Assembly: GCA_017471885.1 (NCBI GenBank)
Contig: JAFURI010000125.1
Coordinates: 1-64,000, forward strand
Direction: 5' to 3'
DNA length: 64,000 nt
From: Clostridia bacterium
Lineage (GTDB): Bacteria; Bacillota; Clostridia; Christensenellales; Aristaeellaceae
Positions 35,117-43,751 of the stretch are shown one piece after another. Position numbers and translations under genes: made by a program. The number at the start of each line of letters is the position of its first letter. Position 1 is the stretch's first letter. The notes beneath the pieces were generated by a model. It did not search any database. It worked only from the letters and a program-made list of their open reading frames with translations, and was not told where the DNA came from.

Positions 35117-35130
35117 TGCCGAAAGAATCA

Positions 35131-35165
35131 AATCAGCCCGAAACCATAAAAGTTTCGGGCTGATT
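35131..35165 (-). terminator. Terminator of the CapD-like gene
   Basis: A perfect 14-bp stem AATCAGCCCGAAAC/GTTTCGGGCTGATT with a 7-base loop; the minus-strand tail is T-rich but interrupted. It separates the CapD-like gene from the galT promoter. Confidence 0.75.
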
Positions 35166-35168
35166 CCA

Positions 35169-37082
35169 TTATGCACTGACGCCATTTACATTTCCAGGAA
35201 GCTCTCCCTTGTCACCATTGATTTCCTCCGGCGCCTTGAAGGAAGGCAGCAAATCACGCATACACTGACGCATATCCCCGCCCTCATCCATGCAGCGCTT
35301 CAGCGTAGTCAGCATGTGCTCTACTTCGCTCCAATCAAACTGCTCGGGTTTGGCGATAAAGATCTTTTCCTTACTGGTTGCGGTAGAGTTCTCCTCGTCG
35401 CGGAGCAGCTCTTCATAGAGCTTCTCGCCCGGCCGAAGACCGGTGTAAACAATCTCCACAGGCGGCATCAACGGATCGGCATAAAGCTGAATCATCCTCT
35501 CCGCCAGCTCCCTGATCCTGACGGGCTGTCCCATATCAAGAATGAACAGCTCGCCGCCCCGGGCGATGGACGCAGCCTGCAGCACAAGGCTCGCCGCCTC
35601 AGGGATCGTCATGAAATAGCGGATAATCTCCGGATGAGTAAGCGTCACGGGACCGCCGGCTTCAATCTGACTCTTGAATTTCGGCACGACGCTGCCGTGA
35701 GAGCCAAGCACGTTGCCGAAACGAACGGCCGTAAACTGGGTGGCGCTTTGCTGCTTCTGCAGCGCTTCGATGATAATCTCCGCCATTCGCTTGGACGCAC
35801 CCATAACGTTTGTGGGATTCACAGCCTTGTCGGTGGAGATCATAACAAAGCGCTTAACTCCATGCGCGATGGAACACTTTGCTACATTATATGTGCCGAA
35901 AACGTTGTTCTTCACAGCCTGCTCGGGACTGTCTTCCATCAGCGGGACATGCTTATGCGCAGCGGCATGAATCACGATGTCCGGAGAAAACTCGTCGAAA
36001 ACCCGATCAAGCGTCTCCTGATCACGGACAGAGCCGACGCGGAGAAACACGGTGTTGCGGACAATGGCGCCGTACTTTTCCTCAAGCTCATAATACAGCT
36101 CATAAATGTAATTCTCGCTGATGTCATAGAGGATCAGCATGCTGGGAACAAAATTCATGATTTGCCGGCACAGCTCGGAGCCAATGGATCCGCCGCCGCC
36201 GGTGATAAGAACCCGCTTGCCCTCAAAACATGTCTTGACCTCGGACATATCCAGCTTCTTTTCAGAACGGCCCAGCAGATCAGCAATGTTGACGTCGCGC
36301 ACCCGCCCGCTGCCGTTCATTTCCTGAAGCGCAGAGAACATGCGCACCCGGCAGCCGGTTGCCATACAGCGCTGAATCAGGGGCGTCAGGCTCTCCTCCG
36401 GCGTTGCAATGGCGATAATAATTTCGTCAATGCCGTACTGCCGTACATACTCGTCCACCTTATCGGAACCAAGCTTGATCGGTACACGCCCGATCCTGGT
36501 ACCTTCTTTGTCGGGATCGTTGTCCAGAATCAGACTGACGGAGGAATCGCCATAACGTCCTGCCTGAACGTCCCGCAGCATCTGTGCGCCCGCCCAACCT
36601 GCGCCGATAATCATGATGCGGCGGCTGTGCTTCTTCCTGAACCAGAGTCCGTTGTGACCGGCCTGTCCCATCAGCCTGAAGCTGAAACGACTGACGCTGA
36701 CCATAAGCACCATCACCATAAACTGTACCAGATAGATGGGGCGAGGCATCAGGAACAGCGGAATCTTCATCGTGTACAGTGCAAGAGAGGACAGATAGGT
36801 CAGCGCCGAGCCGATCAGCGTGCCGGTAACAATCTGGATAAGCGTATCCATGCTGGCATAGCGCAGCAGATTACGGTATACGCCGATTGCATACATCGCC
36901 CCTACTGTGAAAACAGTCACCAGCGGCATGCTGAACCACACCTGTTCAAGCTGTTCAGGCGCCTTCATATCATAGTAAATCTGAAGCGCAAGGATTAGCG
37001 AAAGACAGGACATCAGCACGTCCAGAAAAACAAGAATTACAGTTTGGCCGTGCTTGCCAAATAACCCAGATTTCTTCTGCAT
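35169..37082 (-). CDS. CapD/FlaA1-type nucleotide-sugar 4,6-dehydratase, membrane-anchored
   Basis: Probably acts on UDP-GlcNAc to begin synthesis of an unusual sugar for a capsule or glycan. The 637-residue protein has four N-terminal transmembrane helices (about 10-130), a CoA-binding-like Rossmann domain (I-I-G-A-G-W-A-G-A-Q), then an extended SDR catalytic domain with I-T-G-G-G-G-S-I-G-S-E-L, A-A-A-H-K-H-V-P-L-M-E and S-T-D-K-A-V-N-P-T-N-V-M-G-A-S-K-R. In the last motif the usual Tyr is replaced by Met, as in the soluble FlaA1 subgroup with a changed triad. The ATG at 37082 is set by GGAG spacing. Confidence 0.9.
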   Translation of the reverse strand: MQKKSGLFGKHGQTVILVFLDVLMSCLSLILALQIYYDMKAPEQLEQVWFSMPLVTVFTVGAMYAIGVYRNLLRYASMDTLIQIVTGTLIGSALTYLSSLALYTMKIPLFLMPRPIYLVQFMVMVLMVSVSRFSFRLMGQAGHNGLWFRKKHSRRIMIIGAGWAGAQMLRDVQAGRYGDSSVSLILDNDPDKEGTRIGRVPIKLGSDKVDEYVRQYGIDEIIIAIATPEESLTPLIQRCMATGCRVRMFSALQEMNGSGRVRDVNIADLLGRSEKKLDMSEVKTCFEGKRVLITGGGGSIGSELCRQIMNFVPSMLILYDISENYIYELYYELEEKYGAIVRNTVFLRVGSVRDQETLDRVFDEFSPDIVIHAAAHKHVPLMEDSPEQAVKNNVFGTYNVAKCSIAHGVKRFVMISTDKAVNPTNVMGASKRMAEIIIEALQKQQSATQFTAVRFGNVLGSHGSVVPKFKSQIEAGGPVTLTHPEIIRYFMTIPEAASLVLQAASIARGGELFILDMGQPVRIRELAERMIQLYADPLMPPVEIVYTGLRPGEKLYEELLRDEENSTATSKEKIFIAKPEQFDWSEVEHMLTTLKRCMDEGGDMRQCMRDLLPSFKAPEEINGDKGELPGNVNGVSA

Positions 37083-37115
37083 TACAAGCAGCTCCAATCA
37101 TATTTGATCTTCATT

Positions 37116-37144
37116 ATTCTATCACACTTTGGTGTACCTTTCAA
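37116..37144 (-). promoter_or_regulatory. Promoter of the CapD-like gene
   Basis: TTGAAA (37144-37139), 17-base spacer, TAGAAT (37121-37116) on the minus strand. Confidence 0.75.
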
Positions 37145-37189
37145 TCCGGAAATTACATGCAGCAATAGACTATGTTTCAAGCACAGACT

Positions 37190-37263
37190 TCGGTTTGTTT
37201 CTGCATAAACCGACCGATTTCTGTTTCGACTTTAGTCGGTAGCATCATTTACCGACCTTTTTT
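37190..37263 (+). promoter_or_regulatory. Attenuator-like array of competing hairpins
   Basis: Plus-strand elements: TCGGTTT (37190-37196), AAACCGAC (37207-37214), GTCGGTA (37235-37241), TACCGAC (37250-37256), then six T residues. Elements 1/2 and 3/4 can pair, the latter as a terminator; elements 2/3 can pair instead and prevent both. It lies in the 313-base gap before the DUF4342 gene; no promoter for it is obvious. Confidence 0.5.
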
Positions 37264-37409
37264 CACTTTTGTTATAGATTGATTGCAAGTTGTTTTTAAT
37301 CGTTTTCTCATGAATTCTGCACCAGTTTCACAAGCACAACCCACTCCAGTGTGCTATGATAAGAACGTCGCAGAGAGCAAAAGCGACAACAAAGAAAGGA
37401 GATTCACCT

Positions 37410-38111
37410 ATGGCAAGCTATACCATCGAAGATATCGAACTCATCCGCAAGAAGAGCGGCATCAGCTATCAGGAAGCTGTTGCACTGCTGGATTACCACA
37501 ACGGCAATGTAGCCCGCGCGCTGGTAGATCTGGAGCGTAACGGACGCATCAAGCCTGAAAATGAACAAAAGAAGGAATCCAAATCCACGCATCACGAAGG
37601 GAAGAAAGGTTTTATGAAGATTCTGCAGAAAATGTACCAGTTCCGTATCAAGGTTCGCAAGGATAACGTTCCTATTCTGAATCTTTCGCTTCTGTTCATG
37701 CTTCTCACGCTCCTGGTCAGCCCGCATATTCTCCTGATTGGCGTCATTCTGATGCTTATTCTCGGCTATAAAGTTTCCTTTGAAAAGCGAGACAATGATT
37801 TCGTCTCTGCCAACCTTGAGAAGATGGTACGCAATGCAGCGCAGAATGTGAAGGACTCCGTAGCCAGCATGGCGCAGGAATTCTCCGATCTGGGTGATGA
37901 AGACGGAAAGGCCGGACAGAGCGAATCTACCGGCGAATCCACGGGTAACAGCCGCAGCTATTATCAGTCCAATCCTGCCGCTACCACCTATCGCAGCACC
38001 TATACCGGGTCCGCCCCCACGCTTCAGGTTCCTGTGCAGGTTGAGAGTCAGGATGGCAAGGTTACCGTGGAATCTGATCAGGAAGGCTTCACAAACGCCA
38101 CTGTCGAATAA
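37410..38111 (+). CDS. DUF4342-like membrane protein with N-terminal UBA-type helix bundle
   Basis: A 233-residue protein of unknown function. Residues 1-48 (I-E-L-I-R-K-K-S-G-I-S-Y-Q-E-A and G-N-V-A-R-A-L-V-D-L-E) form a UBA-like fold typical of DUF4342 proteins. A basic segment follows, then one long or two short hydrophobic segments at about 95-125, and a polar, Ser/Thr/Gly-rich C-terminal tail of about 85 residues. The start follows AAAGGAG. Between it and the preceding gene lie the attenuator-like hairpins and a possible extended -10 (TGCTATGAT near 37351). A clear terminator follows. Confidence 0.75.
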   Translation: MASYTIEDIELIRKKSGISYQEAVALLDYHNGNVARALVDLERNGRIKPENEQKKESKSTHHEGKKGFMKILQKMYQFRIKVRKDNVPILNLSLLFMLLTLLVSPHILLIGVILMLILGYKVSFEKRDNDFVSANLEKMVRNAAQNVKDSVASMAQEFSDLGDEDGKAGQSESTGESTGNSRSYYQSNPAATTYRSTYTGSAPTLQVPVQVESQDGKVTVESDQEGFTNATVE

Positions 38112-38118
38112 CTTTTCA

Positions 38119-38153
38119 GGAATGAGCAGTTCAACTCGCTCATTCCCCTTTTG
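38119..38153 (+). terminator. Terminator of the DUF4342 gene
   Basis: A perfect 9-bp stem GGAATGAGC/GCTCATTCC followed by CCTTTT. Confidence 0.85.
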
Positions 38154-38162
38154 CGTATTATA

Positions 38163-38171
38163 TGGTATACT
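38163..38171 (+). promoter_or_regulatory. Possible extended -10 promoter for the second two-component system
   Basis: TGGTATACT is an extended -10; TTGCGT-18-TATAGT (38151-38180) is an alternative. Confidence 0.45.
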
Positions 38172-38200
38172 ATGTATAGTTAATACTTGAGGTGATGATT

Positions 38201-38884
38201 GTGAGCCGTATTCTGATTATTGAGGACGAAAAGAAAATTGCCCGTTTTCTGGAGCTTGAACTCCTTCACGAGGGCTATGACGTGGCCACAGCCAACGACG
38301 GCCGTACCGGCCTTGAAAAGGCCCTTTCGTGGAATCCGGATCTGTTGATTCTGGATCTCATGCTTCCGGAGCTGAGCGGAATTGAGGTTTGCCGTCGGCT
38401 TCGCCACGAAAGCGACGTCCCCATTATCATGCTTACGGCGAAGGATGACGTCTCTGACAAGGTTATGGGGCTTGATATGGGTGCGGATGACTACATGACC
38501 AAGCCTTTCGCCATTGAGGAACTGCTTGCACGCATCCGTGTTTGTCTGAAAAAACGCGTGCGTGCAGCACAACAATCTGCCCCCGCCTGCCTGACGGCCG
38601 GACTGCTGAAGCTGGATGCCGCAAGCTATTCCGTCAGCTATGACGGCTCCCCTATCGCTCTTACCAAAAAGGAATTTGATCTGCTCAAATACCTGATGCA
38701 GCATCGCGGACAGGCAGTCACCCGCGACGCGCTGCTGAGCGACGTGTGGGGGTATGACTATTCCGGCGATACAAACGTGGTGGATGTGTACATCCGTTAC
38801 CTGAGGCATAAGATTGACGAGCCCTTCGGAATCAAGTCCATTCACACCATTCGTGCTGTGGGGTATATGTTCAGCCATGAGTAA
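38201..38884 (+). CDS. OmpR-family response regulator
   Basis: A 227-residue regulator with a receiver domain (E-D-E at 8-10, phosphoacceptor D52 in L-I-L-D-L-M-L-P, switch Lys in M-T-K-P-F) and a winged-helix output domain (L-T-K-K-E-F-D-L-L, V-D-V-Y-I-R-Y-L-R-H-K-I-D). The GTG at 38201 is preferred because GAGGTG at 38189 is 6 bases upstream; the ATG at 38195 overlaps that site. The kinase start lies inside its 3' end. Confidence 0.92.
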   Translation: MSRILIIEDEKKIARFLELELLHEGYDVATANDGRTGLEKALSWNPDLLILDLMLPELSGIEVCRRLRHESDVPIIMLTAKDDVSDKVMGLDMGADDYMTKPFAIEELLARIRVCLKKRVRAAQQSAPACLTAGLLKLDAASYSVSYDGSPIALTKKEFDLLKYLMQHRGQAVTRDALLSDVWGYDYSGDTNVVDVYIRYLRHKIDEPFGIKSIHTIRAVGYMFSHE

Positions 38885-40283
38885 AATCAGGAAGCGTTCC
38901 CGTTCCGGAGAACGGGGCATCAACCGCATTTCGGACCGCCTCCACGGTCTGCTTTCAGGATTGCTGAGCAATTTCCGCCTTTCGCTTACATTCCGTATTT
39001 CACTGCACTACTGCTCGCAGCTGGTCAGAACCACATTTTCCACGCTGGTCATCTTTACGCTGGCCCTGATTCTGCTTCAGATTCCTTCCATTCATGACGA
39101 CGTGCTGCGCCTTCAGGAAGTAGAAGCCTCCGCCTCGCTGACTTTTGATCAAAACGCTGTTCAGAACAGCCGGGCCCAGGCTTGGCTGACCCAGCCCGCT
39201 CAGGATCAGGCCGGTGAGGAATATTTCACTCTGAATCTTGATACGGATTCGGGGACTCTCGCTGTAATCGTGCCTCATAATTCCGGACTTGCCTTGCATG
39301 TTTCCTACCAGCTGAACTCTGCGGTCTTCGTCTGGATTTGTCTGGCGCTGACGCTGGTATTTACGGATATACTTCGCATGCTGTATTTCGTCAGGAAGCA
39401 TAGCCGACTGGATAAACATATCCTGACGCCGATCTGTGAGATCAGCGATATGGCGGCCACGCTTTCTGCCAGCAACCTCAGCAATCGCATCAATGTAGCC
39501 GGCATGAAAAATGAGCTGAAGGAACTGGCGGTTGTCATCAACACCATGCTGGATCGTATTGAACGAAGCTACAACAGCCAGAAGCAGTTTGTTTCCGACG
39601 CCAGTCATGAGCTGCGCACGCCCATTGCGGTCATCCAGGGATATGTCAGCATGCTTGAGCGCTGGGGCAAGGGTGATCCTACCGTGCTTGACGAAGGACT
39701 TACCGCCATTGCACAGGAAACGGCCAGCATGAAGGATCTTGTGGAGAGCCTGCTTTTCCTTGCGCGCCATGACAAGAAAACGCTGATGCTGGAGCTTTCC
39801 CGCTTCGACGTGCTTGAGGTTCTCTCCGAATTGCATCGTGAGGCCTCCATGGTTACGCCCGAAGACACCTTTGTACTCTCCCCCGCCGACAGCGTGCTGA
39901 TCGACGGCGATCGCGGCATGATCAAACAGGTCATGCGCATCCTGTGCGACAATGCTGTCAAGTATACGCCCAAGGGCGGTCAGATTGTTCTCGGCGTGGC
40001 ACGAACCAGCTCCGGCTGCACGCTGACTGTCACAGATAACGGCTCCGGTATCCCGGAAAAAGAGCTGCCGAAAATCTTTGACCGCTTCTACCGTAGCGAA
40101 TCCGCCCGCAAAGCCGAAAACAGCGGACACGGGCTCGGGCTCTCCATCGCCAGAATTATTGTTATTGCCCACGGCGGAAAGCTGCATGTTCGCAGCAAAG
40201 TCGGCGCAGGCACTACCTTCTCCATAGAGCTTCCTGCAAGGCAGCATTCACTGCACACCGCTGACCTTGGGAAAAGCGCATAG
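38877..40283 (+). CDS. Sensor histidine kinase
   Basis: A 468-residue membrane kinase. The N-terminal 35 residues are basic; transmembrane helices are near 50-70 and 147-170, with a short extracytoplasmic domain, then HAMP (175-230), HisKA with D-A-S-H-E-L-R-T-P-I (His244) and HATPase_c (C-D-N-A-V-K-Y-T, D-N-G-S-G-I, F-D-R-F-Y, G-H-G-L-G-L-S). It belongs to the ArlS-like group by architecture. The ATG overlaps the regulator stop by 8 bases. Confidence 0.92.
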   Translation: MSKIRKRSRSGERGINRISDRLHGLLSGLLSNFRLSLTFRISLHYCSQLVRTTFSTLVIFTLALILLQIPSIHDDVLRLQEVEASASLTFDQNAVQNSRAQAWLTQPAQDQAGEEYFTLNLDTDSGTLAVIVPHNSGLALHVSYQLNSAVFVWICLALTLVFTDILRMLYFVRKHSRLDKHILTPICEISDMAATLSASNLSNRINVAGMKNELKELAVVINTMLDRIERSYNSQKQFVSDASHELRTPIAVIQGYVSMLERWGKGDPTVLDEGLTAIAQETASMKDLVESLLFLARHDKKTLMLELSRFDVLEVLSELHREASMVTPEDTFVLSPADSVLIDGDRGMIKQVMRILCDNAVKYTPKGGQIVLGVARTSSGCTLTVTDNGSGIPEKELPKIFDRFYRSESARKAENSGHGLGLSIARIIVIAHGGKLHVRSKVGAGTTFSIELPARQHSLHTADLGKSA

Positions 40284-40284
40284 A

Positions 40285-40316
40285 AAAGGCCGTCCCCTTT
40301 CGGGGACGGCTTTTTT
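40285..40316. terminator. Bidirectional terminator after the histidine kinase
   Basis: A GC-rich stem GCCGTCCCC/GGGGACGGC with A and T runs on each side. Confidence 0.88.
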
Positions 40317-41113
40317 CAGTTGCGGGAGCAGCTGCATCCGCCGGAGCAGCCCCGGCAGCTCGTATTGCTGACGTTGGAAGCAGTGTACGTTCCATCGTTG
40401 CACAGAGATGCCGGAGGAAACAGCGGCAGGCTGAAGAACTCGTCGCATACGGACTCCGCAAATTCCTCGGCAGGAGGAATAGTACAGAAGCCGTAGCTGG
40501 GAATCATGATTTCCACATTGGCCAGCACCTTCAGAATGGTTGTCAGGCAGATCGTCATCTTAAACTGATTATTGCCCAGATAGCAGCCGGATACGCAGAT
40601 AGCGCTGACCATGGCCTCCAGCGTGTACGGCACAATGGATTCGTCAGGAATGGACAGCAGCACGTCCTTCTCTACGGAAACAACGCCCTTACCGATGTAC
40701 TCAACGCAGCGGCTGTCCACGAAAAGAATGTCAATCGGCACGTCGATGGTGGCGCGCACCCGCGCAAAACAGGGACGGTCGCACAGGCGATCAACGGACA
40801 GATTGCGGATTACGCCCTCCGTGGTAGTGCTGCGGCAGCTCTCAAAGGTAATGGGCGGTACAGGCGCGGACGAAGGTGCCACGGTCTCCTGGGTTTCCTG
40901 ACAACCGCAGCTGTTGCACTGGCAGGTGCTGGCTACCTGCGCATAGCTGGTGATGGTGACAACCTTGTCATCCAGCTGCTGCTGCTGCAGCGCGCTGTCA
41001 TACACGCGCTTCACCTGCACGCAGATCTTTTCCTGCAGTCCATCCAGTGCGTTACCGGTAATAGCACCGGGGCAGCAGGCGGCATTGGCATTCTTGTAGC
41101 TGTAAAACGACAT
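40316..41113 (-). CDS. Cysteine-rich hypothetical protein, probable spore-associated protein
   Basis: A 265-residue protein with about 20 cysteines, including C-Q-C-N-S-C-G-C near residue 65 and a C-terminal C-R-G-C-S-G-G-C-S-C-S-R-N tail. It has no signal peptide or membrane helix. The N-terminal I-C-V-Q-V-K-R-V-Y-D-S segment recalls a family common in spore-forming Clostridia, but I cannot name it with confidence. A SigK-like promoter upstream suggests mother-cell expression late in sporulation and a coat role; this is inference. The start follows AAGGAGG. Confidence 0.7.
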   Translation of the reverse strand: MSFYSYKNANAACCPGAITGNALDGLQEKICVQVKRVYDSALQQQQLDDKVVTITSYAQVASTCQCNSCGCQETQETVAPSSAPVPPITFESCRSTTTEGVIRNLSVDRLCDRPCFARVRATIDVPIDILFVDSRCVEYIGKGVVSVEKDVLLSIPDESIVPYTLEAMVSAICVSGCYLGNNQFKMTICLTTILKVLANVEIMIPSYGFCTIPPAEEFAESVCDEFFSLPLFPPASLCNDGTYTASNVSNTSCRGCSGGCSCSRN

Positions 41114-41165
41114 ATTCTCTACGCCTCCTTATCCGAGACTCCTTCTTCCGGGAGCCTTCACAAGC

Positions 41166-41191
41166 AAAGTATGCCTGTCTTGAAAAGGGGT
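41166..41191 (-). promoter_or_regulatory. SigK-like promoter of the cysteine-rich protein
   Basis: On the minus strand AC (41191-41190), a 16-base spacer and CATACTTT (41173-41166), matching the SigK pattern AC-N16-CATANNNT. Short motif, so moderate chance match. Confidence 0.45.
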
Positions 41192-41195
41192 GCAG

Positions 41196-41225
41196 AAAAG
41201 CTCCCGATTTTTATCGGGAGCTTTT
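41196..41225. terminator. Terminator of the M50-scpA-scpB-HMA operon
   Basis: AAAAGCTCCCGA/TCGGGAGCTTTT perfect stem with a 6-base loop, directly after the HMA gene. Confidence 0.88.
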
Positions 41226-41228
41226 GCT

Positions 41229-41438
41229 TTATAGCATTTGAACCGGCGTGAAGCGCTTGGCCTTTACCACTTCAAAGAGCTTTTCATCCGCTACGTCCGT
41301 CTTCAGCACAATAGTGGCAGTCCTGGCCTGCAGATCCACAGTGCAGGATTCCACGCCTTCCACTGCAGACAACGTCTTTTCGACCGTCGCTTTGCAGCGG
41401 GGGCACATCATACCATTGATCAGCATCTTCTTTTCCAT
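41229..41438 (-). CDS. Heavy-metal-associated (CopZ-like) domain protein
   Basis: A 69-residue single HMA domain with the metal-binding loop G-M-M-C-P-R-C (C-x2-C), a beta-alpha-beta-beta-alpha-beta length and A-V-E-G-V-E-S-C-T-V-D as the second strand region. It probably carries copper(I) or another soft metal in the cytoplasm. No P-type ATPase or CsoR-like regulator is adjacent; it follows scpB by 17 bases as the last gene of that operon. Confidence 0.88.
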   Translation of the reverse strand: MEKKMLINGMMCPRCKATVEKTLSAVEGVESCTVDLQARTATIVLKTDVADEKLFEVVKAKRFTPVQML

Positions 41439-41455
41439 TTAGAATATCCTCCTTC

Positions 41456-42022
41456 TCAGGTTTCACCTGCAGTTGATTCTGCTTCATTTTCATCGGCAGC
41501 CGGTTCCGGCATGGGCGGCAATTCGTCCAGACTGGCAATGCCGAAATGATCCAGAAACGCGTCCGTCGTTCCGTACAGAATAGGTCGGCCAAGCGTATCC
41601 TTACGGCCCACCTCCTGAATCATCTGCTTGTTCATGAGCGAAGCCAGCGAATAATCGCACTTGACGCCGCGTATCTGCTCCACTTCAGCACGGGTCACAG
41701 GCTGCCGGTAAGCCACCACAGCCAGCGTCTCCATGGCGGCCTGCGTCAATGATTGCTTCTGCACAGGCTGCAGGAGTCTTACTACGTCGGCAGAATACAA
41801 CGCTCTGGTCGCCAGCTGTACATGCTGCCCAAACCGTTTCAGACTGAAGCCTCTCTGGCCGAAATCGTATTCATCCTTCAGGGAGGCAAGCTCTGCATCC
41901 AGTTGAGCGTTTGTTACGTTGAGCGCTCGGGCCAGATCATCCACCCGAACAGGCTCACCTGTCACGAACAGGATTGCTTCAATCCGACCCCGCAGGCAGC
42001 CCTCGCTGTTTGCATCATTCAT
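41456..42022 (-). CDS. scpB: Segregation and condensation protein B
   Basis: Part of the SMC-ScpAB condensin complex for chromosome segregation. The 188-residue protein shows the two winged-helix domains; signatures are E-A-I-L-F-V-T-G-E-P, A-A-M-E-T-L-A-V-V-A-Y-R-Q-P-V-T-R and E-Q-I-R-G-V. Its start overlaps the scpA stop by 8 bases. The acidic C-terminal tail is variable in the family. Confidence 0.93.
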   Translation of the reverse strand: MNDANSEGCLRGRIEAILFVTGEPVRVDDLARALNVTNAQLDAELASLKDEYDFGQRGFSLKRFGQHVQLATRALYSADVVRLLQPVQKQSLTQAAMETLAVVAYRQPVTRAEVEQIRGVKCDYSLASLMNKQMIQEVGRKDTLGRPILYGTTDAFLDHFGIASLDELPPMPEPAADENEAESTAGET

Positions 42023-42779
42023 CCAGCCTTACCTCCTCCTCAATCTCTCTGCGCCCCAGCAGCAGCAGGATATCGCCGCAAATCTCATCCTGTTCAATAT
42101 GCGTTTCGCCCAGCTTCAGCAGCTCCAGCAGGGCCAGGAACAGCGTTACAACCTCTTCCTTCGTCGGCGCGTCGGAAAAAGCTTCGTCGAACCTCATCCG
42201 TCCCTTGCGGCGGATGCCGTGAATCAGCGTCAGCATGCACTCCTGCACCGTATGCTCGTCACGACGAATATCCCGAGGAGCATAGTGATTGCTCTCAGGA
42301 TTCTCCTCACGCTCCGGCTTTCGTGCCCAGATCCGCAGGAATGCGTCGGTCAGTCCCTGCAGCGTAAGGCCCACAAGCTCCGTCTCCTGCGGCGGAAGAG
42401 GATACTCCTCCGGAAGCTTGGTAAACAGCTCCTGCGCTGCCTTCTCAAATTGCTGCATGGCAGCAGCGGTTTCCTTGAAGCGCTTGTATTCCTCCAGTTG
42501 ACGGATCAGCGCCTCCTCCGGATCAATCTCATCCTCATCCAGGGCAGGCGGCTTGGGAAGCATGGCGCGACTTTTAATCTCCAGCAGCGTGGCTGCCATG
42601 ACAAGAAAATCCGTCGCGTCGTCCATATCCAGATCCGGTGCATTACGGACGGATTCAATATATTGATCCGTAATCTCGCTGATGAAAATATCCTTGATAT
42701 CAACCTGCGCCTTGGAAATCAGATGAAGCAGCAGATCAAGCGGACCGTCAAAGTCCTTGAGCTGAAAGATCATTGGCAT
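42015..42779 (-). CDS. scpA: Segregation and condensation protein A
   Basis: The kleisin subunit that bridges SMC heads. The 254-residue protein starts with F-D-G-P-L-D-L-L-L-H-L-I and continues with D-I-S-E-like I-F-I-S-E-I-T-D-Q-Y, F-L-V-M-A-A-T-L-L-E-I-K-S and a C-terminal winged helix with F-L-A-L-L-E-L-L-K. No strong ribosome site is seen close to either ATG (42779, 42773), so translation may depend on coupling to the upstream protease gene, whose stop is 11 bases away. Confidence 0.93.
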   Translation of the reverse strand: MPMIFQLKDFDGPLDLLLHLISKAQVDIKDIFISEITDQYIESVRNAPDLDMDDATDFLVMAATLLEIKSRAMLPKPPALDEDEIDPEEALIRQLEEYKRFKETAAAMQQFEKAAQELFTKLPEEYPLPPQETELVGLTLQGLTDAFLRIWARKPEREENPESNHYAPRDIRRDEHTVQECMLTLIHGIRRKGRMRFDEAFSDAPTKEEVVTLFLALLELLKLGETHIEQDEICGDILLLLGRREIEEEVRLDE

Positions 42780-42789
42780 TTTAGATCGT

Positions 42790-43608
42790 TTACGCTCCTC
42801 CGGTCATCATGAGAAAAATGTTCAGTACTGATTCATACAGCAGACCGTTGACTGCACTGAGCAGCTGCCCAAGTACGCCGGTAAAGCAGACCAGCAGCAA
42901 TACCACCTGAGCGATACGGAAGGTCTGCGGATTCAGCCGTAGTCTGCCTCGAAGCAGCGTGTCGTTCAGCAGATGATAGCCATCCAGCGGAGGAATGGGC
43001 AGGAAATTGAAAACCGCCAGCGCCAGATTGGTCTGCGCCATCATCAGCAGAAACCGCTGCACATACAGAAGCCATGGACGTTCGGCAATACTGCCCAGAT
43101 AATCGTAGCTGGCGCCGGATGCAATAGCGCTTGCCCATACGCCGTCGTCATGATAAATATTCAGCAGTCCCTGCAGAGACCCGAACTGTGACCGAAATGC
43201 ATCGAGAAACTCCCGCGGCCAGATTAACCGGTTAACTCCGACGCTCAATGCCACGGTCAGAATAAATAACGTCAGGTTGGTTACAATGCCCGCTACGGAC
43301 ACAATGAAATCATCCCTGCGGTAATCCCGGAAATTACGTGGATTGACAGGAACGGGTTTTGCCCAGCCAAAGCCCAGCAGCAGCATGCACACCGTGCCGA
43401 CCGGGTCGAGATGCTTGCGCGGATCCAGCGAGAGCCGACCCATCCACTTGGCCGTGGGGTCGCCGCACTTAAGCGCGGCATACCCATGAGCCACCTCGTG
43501 CAGGATCAGGCTGATCAACACCGTCGAGCAGAGGAAAAGAGCGTAAACAAGAAAATCAAGCGGATCATTCACGAGCCAGTTGAACCATGTCTGAAGACGA
43601 GAAAACAT
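42790..43608 (-). CDS. Site-2 protease family (M50) metallopeptidase
   Basis: A 272-residue intramembrane zinc protease of the compact M50 group often annotated YwhC-like. The zinc motif H-E-V-A-H-G lies in the first conserved helix, and N-F-L-P-I-P-P-L-D-G-Y-H supplies the third ligand region. About six hydrophobic segments are present and no PDZ domain. The gene commonly sits in front of scpA in Firmicutes, as here. The ATG at 43608 follows AGAGGGAAG. Confidence 0.9.
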   Translation of the reverse strand: MFSRLQTWFNWLVNDPLDFLVYALFLCSTVLISLILHEVAHGYAALKCGDPTAKWMGRLSLDPRKHLDPVGTVCMLLLGFGWAKPVPVNPRNFRDYRRDDFIVSVAGIVTNLTLFILTVALSVGVNRLIWPREFLDAFRSQFGSLQGLLNIYHDDGVWASAIASGASYDYLGSIAERPWLLYVQRFLLMMAQTNLALAVFNFLPIPPLDGYHLLNDTLLRGRLRLNPQTFRIAQVVLLLVCFTGVLGQLLSAVNGLLYESVLNIFLMMTGGA

Positions 43609-43751
43609 AACTTCCCTCTTTCTACGCAGCCAGTACGGACGCTGATATCGAAACAGGAAACATCCGCAAATCTGCAATATCAGGTCATGCCGCGGACGGC
43701 CGCAGCATACAGTAGCATAGCCCCGGTCAACATCATAAAGGAGGAGCCTGC

